DNA of 64,000 nt from SAR86 cluster bacterium (GTDB lineage Bacteria; Pseudomonadota; Gammaproteobacteria; Magnimaribacterales; Magnimaribacteraceae), in the NCBI GenBank assembly GCA_022447065.1, contig JAKUUM010000005.1, positions 18,352 to 82,351 of the forward strand. The letters run 5' to 3'. The notes beneath the pieces were generated by a model that saw only the letters and a list, made by a program, of their open reading frames with translations, ran no database searches and had not been told where the DNA came from. Each line of letters opens with the position of its first letter. Within the stretch, counting starts at the first letter, position 1. A program made the position numbers and the translations under genes. Shown here piece by piece: positions 9,309 through 17,484 of this stretch.

Positions 9309-10622
9309 TTAAATACCGATTGTCTCGTTATAAATGATAAGAAAAGCCAAGGTTAGTTGAAGAGAAAGTGTTAACCATAAAACAAACTTAGTAACTTTCT
9401 TAGGTTGGAGTTCTCTTTCAAGTTTATTCACTAGGTACAAAGCGCCTATATTAACAATGGGTAGACAAATAGCAGCCCAAACCCCAGCTATTAACAATAA
9501 AGTAATGGGATTGGGGAGTATAAAATAAGCTATACAAGAGAATAAGGGTACAAGGAAGGCAATTAATCTTATTAGTTTTTTTCTGGTATGAAGCCTCTCC
9601 ACAATGAGTCCTGTTGAGATAAGGTAATCCGAAATAGTCCTTGTGAAGGCAGCCGTTCCTGAAAGCGAGGTTGAGAATAAGACAAAAAAAGCAAGTACTA
9701 TGAAAAGCCATTTAGCCCAGTTTCCTAAGATGCTAGTGAACATATTCAAAAGAGTTTGAATAATATCTCCATTAGGCGGAGGGTAGAGTTCAAGTTGATG
9801 AAGAACTCCTGCGCCTAGGAAGAAAAAAGGGACCGTTCCAATGGTTACGAATAGAACTGTCACCCAAACATCCGTTTGCATCACTTTAATCCATGCCTTG
9901 GTGTCGTTTAGTTGATCTCCTTCTTCTTTGCCGTATCCTTTTTCCAAGCACCAATAAGTGTAAGCCATAATTTCTCCATAACTTATTCCGGTAAATCCGA
10001 AGACTGCTAAGGCAAGAGCGACATGTTCTAGAGGAAAAGAAAAGGAAAAGCCTTGAAAGATTTGCTCAGCTGTTACTTCATAAGGAGTGGTCTGCATTGC
10101 CATTGCAATAATTAAAGTAACCAAAGAAAAGAAAAAGACCATCGCTAGTAAAGTTTTTTCTAAGGTTTGATAGGATCCCCAATACAAGATAGCCCAAGTT
10201 GCAAAGCAACAGATAACAACCCAGGTTTCAGTACTCAAATAAGGGAGCATTAAATTTCCTGCTTGTGCAACGGCACCTGCTAAACCCCCCATTCCAGCTA
10301 CTGCGGGGATAACACCTATGAACATAAACCAGACAAGCCAAGAAGTAGTCTTACCTTGAATTGTTGTTTTGAAACCAGGCATGTCGGAGAAGGCTTCTAA
10401 GAAAGTTTTATTCTTAACTATTATGTATCTACTAATTTCTGCCTGGATTAATGGCTTGCTCCACATGCTAAGTAGAAGCCACCAAAGAAGAGTAAATCCA
10501 GCTGCGGCACCCAGTAGAGGGGTAAGTGCAATTGATCCACTACCCACGACACTGCCAGTGACAATAATACTGGGTCCAATGTATTTAAGGCGTTGTAGGA
10601 AAGTTTGCGGGGCGTTTCTCAT
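9309..10622 (-). CDS. Nramp-related membrane transporter lacking canonical metal motifs
   Basis: The 437-residue product is almost entirely hydrophobic, with about 11 predicted membrane helices and an Nramp-like opening (LKYIGPSIIVTGSVVGSGSI). Where true Nramp Mn/Fe transporters carry DPGN in the unwound part of helix 1, this protein reads GSGS (27-30). The helix 6 region (about 205-225, FGFTGISYGEIMAY) lacks the MPH motif. The fold assignment is therefore reasonable, but transport of Mn2+ or Fe2+ is not supported. It may carry another cation or an organic solute. It is the first gene of a three-gene minus-strand run (spacings 52 and 19 bases) and is divergent from the alpha/beta hydrolase. 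Confidence 0.8.
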   Translation of the reverse strand: MRNAPQTFLQRLKYIGPSIIVTGSVVGSGSIALTPLLGAAAGFTLLWWLLLSMWSKPLIQAEISRYIIVKNKTFLEAFSDMPGFKTTIQGKTTSWLVWFMFIGVIPAVAGMGGLAGAVAQAGNLMLPYLSTETWVVICCFATWAILYWGSYQTLEKTLLAMVFFFSLVTLIIAMAMQTTPYEVTAEQIFQGFSFSFPLEHVALALAVFGFTGISYGEIMAYTYWCLEKGYGKEEGDQLNDTKAWIKVMQTDVWVTVLFVTIGTVPFFFLGAGVLHQLELYPPPNGDIIQTLLNMFTSILGNWAKWLFIVLAFFVLFSTSLSGTAAFTRTISDYLISTGLIVERLHTRKKLIRLIAFLVPLFSCIAYFILPNPITLLLIAGVWAAICLPIVNIGALYLVNKLERELQPKKVTKFVLWLTLSLQLTLAFLIIYNETIGI

Positions 10623-10713
10623 AAATCTTTTTATTAAGAGATAATCCTTATTGATGGATTTTGTATTATTTTATGGAACAATTCATACTTTTTAATATCT
10701 ATCATTTATTGCA

Positions 10714-11544
10714 ATGCACTTTAAAGGACAAGAAGGCTTAAAGATAGCGGCTGATGTATGGGGTTCAGATGAAGACCCTTTGGTTATCTTATTGCATGGC
10801 GGAGGACAAACAAGACATGCTTGGCAAGAAACTGGAAAAAAATTGTCCCAAGCAGGTTATCAAGCAATCGCTATAGATTTGCGGGGTCACGGAGACAGCG
10901 ATTGGCATCCAGAAGGCGATTATTCAATAAATGCTTACAAACAGGACCTAATTTCAATTATTAACAACAAAGGAAAGCCAGCCTGCTTAGTAGGCGCATC
11001 ACTAGGAGGCATGACTTCTCTATCGTTAGCAGGGGATTTGAAAAACTCAAATTTATGTTCCGCTTTAGTTATGGTAGATATGGGAATTTATCCTAACCCC
11101 ATAGGTTCAGTCCGTATTGTTGATTTTATGTTATCTGGAAAAGATGGCTTTGAATCTCTGGAACAGGCATCACAAGCAATATCGAATTATTTACCTCATC
11201 GTCAAAAGCCTAAAGAGATAGAAGGTTTGAAAAAGAATTTAAGGCTTAAAGAAGATGGGAAGTTTTATTGGCATTGGGACCCTAAATTTATTCAAAGAAG
11301 GCTAGGTTCACAAGAAAAAGGTTTCCGTGATAGTCAGTTGAAAGCTGCTGAAAGGGTATCTGTTCCTACATTACTAATTAGAGGAGCGCTGAGCGATGTA
11401 GTTACAAAGGAAGATGTAGACTACTTTCTTTCAGTTATTCCTCATGCTGAATTCAAAGAAATTGAAAAGGCAGCTCACATGATAGCAGGTGATCGAAATG
11501 ACATCTTTGCTAAAGAAACTATAAAATTCTTGAAATCTCTTTAG
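10714..11544 (+). CDS. Alpha/beta hydrolase
   Basis: The 276-residue product has an intact alpha/beta hydrolase core: the oxyanion segment LLHGGGQTRHAW (26-37), DLRGHGDSD (55-63), the nucleophile elbow VGASLGGM with Ser96, an acid in the RGALSDVV region, and the catalytic His in KAAHMIAGD near the C terminus. It resembles epoxide hydrolase, haloperoxidase or lactonase-like members, and the real substrate is not readable. It has no recognisable signal peptide, so it should be cytoplasmic. It is 42 bases upstream of coaE and may share a transcript with it. Confidence 0.88.
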   Translation: MHFKGQEGLKIAADVWGSDEDPLVILLHGGGQTRHAWQETGKKLSQAGYQAIAIDLRGHGDSDWHPEGDYSINAYKQDLISIINNKGKPACLVGASLGGMTSLSLAGDLKNSNLCSALVMVDMGIYPNPIGSVRIVDFMLSGKDGFESLEQASQAISNYLPHRQKPKEIEGLKKNLRLKEDGKFYWHWDPKFIQRRLGSQEKGFRDSQLKAAERVSVPTLLIRGALSDVVTKEDVDYFLSVIPHAEFKEIEKAAHMIAGDRNDIFAKETIKFLKSL

Positions 11545-11586
11545 TTTTTAAAAGAAAAAGGATTTTCTATCTGCTACCATCACAAT

Positions 11587-12180
11587 ATGCTAATTATTGG
11601 TCTAACCGGTGGAATCGGAAGCGGCAAGTCTGTCGTTTCGGATAAGTTTAATTCTTTAGGCATAACTGTAGTGGATGCTGATGTTGCCTCCAGAACAGTT
11701 GTGGAGGTTGGCCAGCCAGCTTTATCAGAGATTGAAAGTCATTTTGGTCCCAATATCCTTACCAAAGAAGGTGTGTTGGACAGAGCTCAGTTAAGAGAAA
11801 TAATTGCTTCAGATTCAGAAGAAAGAATTTGGCTCGAGTCTGTTCTTCATCCAAGGATTGGTGATCAGATCGCTGAAGAATTAGCCGAGTCTAACAGCCC
11901 TTATACAGTTTATGTCGCCCCTCTTTTACTTGAAACAAATTCTCAAAAGATGTGCTCAAGAGTTCTTGTTGTGGATGTACCTGAAGAGATACAAATCCAA
12001 AGAACCGCGAAAAGAGATGAAGTTTCAGAAGTTCAAATTGAAAAAATTGCATCTGCTCAAATGGCAAGAGAAGAAAGATTGGAAAAAGCAGACGATGTTT
12101 TATTAAACACTGGAACCATTAAGGAATTGGAGGAACAGGTCCTAAAATTACATCAACAATATCTTGAGATGGTTGAATGA
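11587..12180 (+). CDS. coaE: Dephospho-CoA kinase
   Basis: The 197-residue product phosphorylates the ribose 3'-hydroxyl of dephospho-CoA with ATP, the last step of coenzyme A synthesis. The P-loop GLTGGIGSGKS is at 5-15, the DADVASR segment (32-38) is the CoA-site acid, and HPRIGDQI (86-93) and the APLLLETN lid segment are typical. The length matches the family (about 200). Its stop overlaps the yacG start by four bases (ATGA), so the two are translationally coupled, as in many gammaproteobacteria. The pilD gene that often precedes coaE is not here. Confidence 0.95.
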   Translation: MLIIGLTGGIGSGKSVVSDKFNSLGITVVDADVASRTVVEVGQPALSEIESHFGPNILTKEGVLDRAQLREIIASDSEERIWLESVLHPRIGDQIAEELAESNSPYTVYVAPLLLETNSQKMCSRVLVVDVPEEIQIQRTAKRDEVSEVQIEKIASAQMAREERLEKADDVLLNTGTIKELEEQVLKLHQQYLEMVE

Positions 12181-12368
12181 AAAAAAAAGTTAAATGCCCT
12201 CAATGCAAAACTTCTGTTGAGTGGTCGACCGATAATTTATTTAGACCTTTTTGTTCTAAAAGGTGCCACCTTTTAGATTTAGGAGCCTGGGCGAGTGAAA
12301 GGAATAGAATTGCAGGCAGTTCTTTGTTTGATTCTGAAGAGGATTTAGATGAAATAACTAAACATTAG
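12177..12368 (+). CDS. yacG: DNA gyrase inhibitor / zinc protein YacG
   Basis: A 63-residue zinc-finger protein with two Cys pairs, CPQC (8-11) and CSKRC (27-31), followed by HLLDLGAWASE, the family hallmark. YacG of E. coli binds GyrB and inhibits gyrase. It overlaps coaE by four bases, the conserved neighbour arrangement. The acidic tail (SEEDLDE) is also typical. No terminator hairpin is visible in the 53 bases separating it from the convergent kinase gene. Confidence 0.92.
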   Translation: MKKKVKCPQCKTSVEWSTDNLFRPFCSKRCHLLDLGAWASERNRIAGSSLFDSEEDLDEITKH

Positions 12369-12421
12369 GTAGGCCAAAAGTTTCTAATTCCAGCTATGAA
12401 CATTTATATTTACTCCGAATC

Positions 12422-12952
12422 TTAGTTTAATCTAAGATCATATCCTTCTATAATCTTTTGTACTGCTTCATCCGGAGTTAGATTATCAGTATTTATAATT
12501 AAAGAATCGGTTTTTTCTATGCTCTGGTTCCAGTTATTCTCTTTGAGATATCTAGCCAACACACTTTTACTGTTTATTTTAGAATATTTAGCACGATCCA
12601 CGTTTTCCACTCTATCAAGTAGCGTATCAATACTTGCTTCAATTTTAATAAACTTTACATTGCCTTCTCCTGCAATATGGATAATTTGATTTACAAAATT
12701 AATGTCGTCGGGAGGTATATAAAAAAATGTAAAAATTAAATCTCGGTGGGCAAATTTGGCATCTCCAAACACACCTAAACGAATATTTTCACAATAATCA
12801 GAAAACGGTTTAGTAAATGGTTCATATAATACTTCAGCCAAATCAAACGTTAAATGATTATGGAATAAAGATATTCCTGTCTTTTCTGCTAATTTCTTAG
12901 CAATTGTAAGCTTACCTGATGCAGGTGGCCCATATAAAAAAATAACTTTCAT
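12422..12952 (-). CDS. Small P-loop kinase-like NTPase
   Basis: The 176-residue product begins with MKVIFLYGPPASGKLTIAK, a Walker A loop in which Leu follows the lysine where Ser or Thr is usual. The rest resembles the shikimate/adenylate-kinase-like AAA group: HNHLTFD after the first helix, a lid-like region with several Lys/Arg (VENVDRAKYSK) and a C-terminal NTDNLTPDEAVQKII. It probably phosphorylates a small molecule or modifies RNA ends, but no specific reaction can be named. It lies downstream of secA on the same strand after an 84-base gap and converges on yacG. Confidence 0.75.
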   Translation of the reverse strand: MKVIFLYGPPASGKLTIAKKLAEKTGISLFHNHLTFDLAEVLYEPFTKPFSDYCENIRLGVFGDAKFAHRDLIFTFFYIPPDDINFVNQIIHIAGEGNVKFIKIEASIDTLLDRVENVDRAKYSKINSKSVLARYLKENNWNQSIEKTDSLIINTDNLTPDEAVQKIIEGYDLRLN

Positions 12953-13036
12953 GTTGTCAACACCGAAAATATAATTATTACTATAGTTGCTACAGCATAA
13001 TACAAACGATTAGCTCTTCTTTCTTTAGCTTCACAT

Positions 13037-15736
13037 TCAATTCTTTGCTTTTTTTCTAGCCATCTTAGCTTCATAACGTCTTAGTCTTCTATTACCTTGC
13101 TGTTGCGGGTTAGAAACCTGTTGTTGAGTTGTATTAACTGGTTCATCTGAATTAAAAGCTGATTCTGATTTTTGATGTTCAAAAGTTTCTTTTCTACCTG
13201 ATTTTTGCATTTCTCGTAGCTCTTCAGGATCGTTAACCTCAATTTCAACTCGAGCCAAAAATCTTATAGCTTCAATCCTAATGTTAGATAACAGCTCTTC
13301 AAATAGTTCAAAAGATTCTCGTCTAAACTCGAGTTTGGGGTTCCTACTTCCATATCCTCTTAACCCTATCCCCTGTCTTAAATAGTCAACTGAACCCAGA
13401 TGATCTTTCCAGGCATTGTCAATAATTTGAAGGAGTATTTGTTTCTCAAAATCCCTCATTACTGGACCCAAGGTATTTCCTTTGTTTTGGTAGCTTGCGG
13501 TGGTTTCAGAGTAGATCCTATCGATAATACCTTGTTCGTCCAGGTTTTTATCTTTAAACAACCATTCTTCAATAGGAATCTGCATACCAAAATTTTGATG
13601 GAGAGAAGTTTCTAGTCCATTGATATCCCATTGTTGTTCTGGAGATTCTTTAGGTATGAACGATCTTACTTCGTTTTCAACGACTGTCTGTCTCATTGAA
13701 TCAAGCAATTCAGTTATGTCTTCAGATTCAAGCACAGAATTTCTTTGAGAATATACTATCTGTCTTTGCTCATTAGCCATGTCATCGTATTCCAGCAGTA
13801 ACTTTCTTATATCAAAATTTCTACCCTCTACTCTTTTCTGTGCTCTTTGAATTGCCCCACTTAGCATTCTATGTTCGATGGCTTCACCATCTTCTAATCC
13901 AAGACCTTGCATCATGTTTTTAACTTGATCACGAGCAAAAATTCTCATTAAACTATCCTCAAGAGAAAGATAGAATCTAGATGAACCTGGATCCCCCTGC
14001 CGACCTGACCTCCCTCTTAATTGGTTATCTATTCTTCTTGATTCGTTTCTTTCAGTGCCTATTACATGTAATCCACCGCTATCTATTACTTTTTTATTTC
14101 TTTCTTTCCACTCAAGAAAGAGTTTCTCTTTAGAAGCACCATTTCTTCCTTCTTGTTTCTCGAGTTCAGCTTCCCAATTTCCCCCTAAAACTATGTCGGT
14201 TCCTCTACCTGCCATATTAGTGGCAATAGTAACTACTCCAGATCGTCCTGCTTGGGCTATGATTTCAGCTTCTTTAGCATGATTTTTTGCATTTAGTACT
14301 TGATGATTAATACCTTTCTCTTCAAGAAGATTAGATACCATTTCTGAACTCTCAAGAGATGAAGTTCCAACTAATACAGGATTTCCTTTGTTTTTAAATT
14401 CTTCTATTTCAAGAATTACTGCTTCATATTTTTCTTTTTGGGTTAGGTAAACCATATCGTTATGATCTTTTCTGATCATTTGCTCGTTAGTTGGAATTTC
14501 AAGAACCGAAAGATTGTAGATTTCTAGAAATTCCTGAGATTCAGTACTGGCAGTTCCTGTCATACCAGACAATTTTTCATATTGCCTAAAATAGTTTTGA
14601 AAAGTACAAGATGCTAGAGTTTGACTTTCCATTTGGATAGGTACTCCCTCCTTTTGCTCAATGGCTTGGTGAAGACCATCTCCAAGACGTCTTCCAGGCA
14701 TTGCTCTGCCTGTATTTTCATCAATGAGAACTATTTGGTTTTCTTGAACCATATAGTCGACATCCCTCTTGAATAAAAAGTTAGCTCTAAGAGAAGATTG
14801 AATGTAATGTAAGAGCCTTAAATTTGCAGAAGAATAAAGGCTTTTTTGATCTTCAAGCATTCCTGTTGATTGAAGTAAATGTTCAACATGATCATGGCCT
14901 AACTCAGTTAATTCAACTTGTCTGGACTTTTCATCAATTAAAAAGTGACCTTCCTGACTAATTTCTTTATTACCTTCTTCATCTTCCAAAAATATTTGTT
15001 GTTTTAGTTCTGGTAAAAATTTAGCTATTTGACCATATACTTTCGAGGTATCTTCGGCCGCACCTGATATCACTAAAGGAGTTCTTGCTTCATCAATTAA
15101 AATTGAATCGACTTCATCTACAATTGCAAAATAGAAATCAGTCATAACCCTTTCTTGTCTTGTTATAACCATGTTATTTCTTAAGAAGTCGAAACCTAAT
15201 TCATTATTTGTGGCATAAATCACATCAGCTTCATAAGAAGATTTTCTCTCTTCCATACTTTGCCCTGACACTACAAATGAAACTTTCATGTCTAGGCCTT
15301 CATAGATGGGTTTCATCCATTGGGCATCTCTTTTGGCTAAATAATCGTTAACTGTTACTAAAACTACTTTCCTTTCAGTGAAAGAATTCAGATAGAAAGG
15401 AAGGGTGGCGACTAAAGTTTTACCTTCTCCTGTGGCCATTTCTGCTATTTGGCAATTATGTAAAGCAATACCTCCAAGTAACTGGCAGTCAAAATGACGG
15501 AGATTAAGCTTTCTTTTTGCAACTTCTCTCGTAACAGCAAAAGCTTCAGGTAGTAGCTCATCTAAACTTTCACCCATTTGGTGTCTTTTCATGAAACCTT
15601 TTCTCATCTTTTTCAAGTCTGAGTTTTCCATTTCAGAGAACTTTTGTTCAAAAGCATTAATTGATTTAATAGAAGGTTCAAGCTGTTTAAGCCTCTTTGT
15701 ATTTTTTGAACTGAAAATTTTTCCAAAAATGTTCAT
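13037..15736 (-). CDS. secA: Preprotein translocase ATPase SecA
   Basis: SecA drives preproteins through SecYEG. I choose the ATG at 15736 (MNIFGKIFSS, the family N terminus) rather than the one 12 bases upstream, giving 899 residues. Walker A is ATGEGKT at 101-107 and the DEAD-box equivalent is DEVD at 207-210. The preprotein cross-linking, helical scaffold and helicase-like domains are complete (GTSSLESSEMV, TNMAGRGTD, DNQLRGRSGRQGDPG). The C terminus is a Gln-rich linker and a basic tail (RRLRRYEAKMARKKAKN) without the CxC..HC zinc motif that binds SecB and phospholipid. It is the last gene of the rnr-rlmB-lpxC-secA run, 65 bases after lpxC. Confidence 0.97.
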   Translation of the reverse strand: MNIFGKIFSSKNTKRLKQLEPSIKSINAFEQKFSEMENSDLKKMRKGFMKRHQMGESLDELLPEAFAVTREVAKRKLNLRHFDCQLLGGIALHNCQIAEMATGEGKTLVATLPFYLNSFTERKVVLVTVNDYLAKRDAQWMKPIYEGLDMKVSFVVSGQSMEERKSSYEADVIYATNNELGFDFLRNNMVITRQERVMTDFYFAIVDEVDSILIDEARTPLVISGAAEDTSKVYGQIAKFLPELKQQIFLEDEEGNKEISQEGHFLIDEKSRQVELTELGHDHVEHLLQSTGMLEDQKSLYSSANLRLLHYIQSSLRANFLFKRDVDYMVQENQIVLIDENTGRAMPGRRLGDGLHQAIEQKEGVPIQMESQTLASCTFQNYFRQYEKLSGMTGTASTESQEFLEIYNLSVLEIPTNEQMIRKDHNDMVYLTQKEKYEAVILEIEEFKNKGNPVLVGTSSLESSEMVSNLLEEKGINHQVLNAKNHAKEAEIIAQAGRSGVVTIATNMAGRGTDIVLGGNWEAELEKQEGRNGASKEKLFLEWKERNKKVIDSGGLHVIGTERNESRRIDNQLRGRSGRQGDPGSSRFYLSLEDSLMRIFARDQVKNMMQGLGLEDGEAIEHRMLSGAIQRAQKRVEGRNFDIRKLLLEYDDMANEQRQIVYSQRNSVLESEDITELLDSMRQTVVENEVRSFIPKESPEQQWDINGLETSLHQNFGMQIPIEEWLFKDKNLDEQGIIDRIYSETTASYQNKGNTLGPVMRDFEKQILLQIIDNAWKDHLGSVDYLRQGIGLRGYGSRNPKLEFRRESFELFEELLSNIRIEAIRFLARVEIEVNDPEELREMQKSGRKETFEHQKSESAFNSDEPVNTTQQQVSNPQQQGNRRLRRYEAKMARKKAKN

Positions 15737-15801
15737 CACTACTACCACTCAAGGCAAATTCTAACAACTTGTGAAGATTATTTTCTGAATATGCTCAGAA
15801 A

Positions 15802-16722
15802 TTAACCAAAACTAGGGTCTATTATGGGCTCTATATATTTTATAGGAGAGCTTTTAGGATCATCGTAAGAAAGGATTTCCCAGGTTTCAGGTCTGGAAAT
15901 TAACTCTCTTAAAAGAGCATTATTAACAGTATGTCCAGATTTGTAACCTTCAAAAGAGCCAACCATATTATGACCTAAAAGATAGAGGTCTCCAATTGAA
16001 TCCAATATTTTATGTTTGACCATCTCGTCTTCAAACCTAATGCCTTCTTCATTAAGAATTGAGTCATCACCAAGAGCTATGGCATTCTTCATGCTCGCTC
16101 CCAGTGCCAGATTCCCATCATTTAGTATTTCAAGGTCTTTCATTAGACCAAAGGTTCTTGCTCTCGAAACCTCTTTCACAAAAGAAGTGCCATTAAAATT
16201 AACTGAAGCCACATTAGAGTATTTTTTATAAACTGGGTGATCATAAATCATAGTAAAAGTTACTTTAAAGCCTTCAAAAGGACAAACCTCTGCCCAAGCA
16301 TCATTCAATTCAACTCTTACCTTTTCTTTAATTCGAATGAATTTCTTTGGTTTTTTTTGTTCGTTTATACCTGCAGACTGTATTAAAAATACAAAAGGAC
16401 CAGCGCTTCCATCCATGATGGGTATTTCAGCAGCGTTTACTTCTACATAAGCATTATCAATACCAAGTCCGGCCAAAGCAGCAAGTAAGTGTTCAACAGT
16501 AGAAATTTTTACCTCTTTATTGCATAAGGTGGTTGAAAGGGTAGTATCACTAACATTTTCTGCTCTTGCTTTAATTTCAACTACAGGATCAATGTCAGTT
16601 CTTTTAAATATGATTCCTGTATCAGGAGGTGCAGGCTTCAGTTCTAGTGAGATAGGGTCGCCACTATGAAGTCCAACACCAAATGCCTTAATGGAGTTTG
16701 TTAGAGTCCTTTGAGCTAGCAT
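15802..16722 (-). CDS. lpxC: UDP-3-O-acyl-N-acetylglucosamine deacetylase
   Basis: LpxC catalyses the committed step of lipid A synthesis, so the cell makes lipopolysaccharide or a related lipid A. All active-site residues are present: Glu77/His78 in STVEHLL, His237 and Asp241 in HKILDSIGD, and His264 in KSGHTVNN. The length of 306 residues matches the family (305 in E. coli). It sits between rlmB (21 bases upstream) and secA, whereas in E. coli it follows ftsZ and precedes secM-secA, so the lpxC-secA adjacency is partly conserved. Confidence 0.97.
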   Translation of the reverse strand: MLAQRTLTNSIKAFGVGLHSGDPISLELKPAPPDTGIIFKRTDIDPVVEIKARAENVSDTTLSTTLCNKEVKISTVEHLLAALAGLGIDNAYVEVNAAEIPIMDGSAGPFVFLIQSAGINEQKKPKKFIRIKEKVRVELNDAWAEVCPFEGFKVTFTMIYDHPVYKKYSNVASVNFNGTSFVKEVSRARTFGLMKDLEILNDGNLALGASMKNAIALGDDSILNEEGIRFEDEMVKHKILDSIGDLYLLGHNMVGSFEGYKSGHTVNNALLRELISRPETWEILSYDDPKSSPIKYIEPIIDPSFG

Positions 16723-16743
16723 CGATCTATTCTAAATAAAACG

Positions 16744-17484
16744 TTAACTTTTCCTAATGAATTCAAATAATAAAATTCCAGATGCCACCGAGGCATTTAG
16801 GCTTTCCATTTGACCCGGCATATCAATTTTGACCAATTTATCACAATTCTCAGTAGTTAGTGTCCTAAGTCCTTTATCCTCTGAGCCAATTACAAGAGCA
16901 CTTTTCTTATCAAAATTTAAGTTTGTATAACTTTCTTTTGCTGTTTTTTCAGCTCCTATTATTTGAACCCCTGATGATTGCATTTTCTTTAAACTTCTCA
17001 CTAAATTTGTGACAACTATAAAGGGTACAAGTTCAGATCCTCCAGATGAAATCTTTCTAACTGTAGAGTTAAGATGGCAGGATCTATTTTTGGGCACAAT
17101 AACTGCGTCAACATTCGCAGCTGCAGCGTTTCTTAAGCAGGCCCCAACATTATGAGGATCAGTTATATGGTCTAGCACCAAAAAGAGCAAAGATTCCTTT
17201 TTTAATAGTTCCCCTAAAAGTGATTCATCCTCTTCTTTTCTTTTGTCACAAAGAAGAGCCAACCCTTGATGGTTACTATCTTTACAATAGAGATCAAAGA
17301 AATTTTTTGTTTCCAAAGAAATATTTACTCCTTTTAATTTAGCTTTAGAAGAAATACGCTTAATTCTTGAGTTAAGTTTTGAGTCTAAAATATAAAGAGT
17401 TTCAACACTGTCATGTCTAGCAGTCAAAACTGTTTCAATGAGGTTGATGCCACAGATAATCTCTTGATGGTGTTTAATTCTCAT
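16744..17484 (-). CDS. rlmB: 23S rRNA 2'-O-methyltransferase RlmB (SpoU/TrmH family)
   Basis: The 246-residue product methylates the ribose of G2251 (E. coli numbering) in 23S rRNA. Family features are the N-terminal substrate-binding domain (HHQEIICGINLIETVL) and the C-terminal trefoil-knot SPOUT domain with LDHITDPHNVGACLRNAAAA, VIGSEDKGLR and MPGQMESLNASVASGILLFEF. The start codon overlaps the rnr stop by four bases (ATGA), the classic rnr-rlmB coupling. Confidence 0.95.
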   Translation of the reverse strand: MRIKHHQEIICGINLIETVLTARHDSVETLYILDSKLNSRIKRISSKAKLKGVNISLETKNFFDLYCKDSNHQGLALLCDKRKEEDESLLGELLKKESLLFLVLDHITDPHNVGACLRNAAAANVDAVIVPKNRSCHLNSTVRKISSGGSELVPFIVVTNLVRSLKKMQSSGVQIIGAEKTAKESYTNLNFDKKSALVIGSEDKGLRTLTTENCDKLVKIDMPGQMESLNASVASGILLFEFIRKS

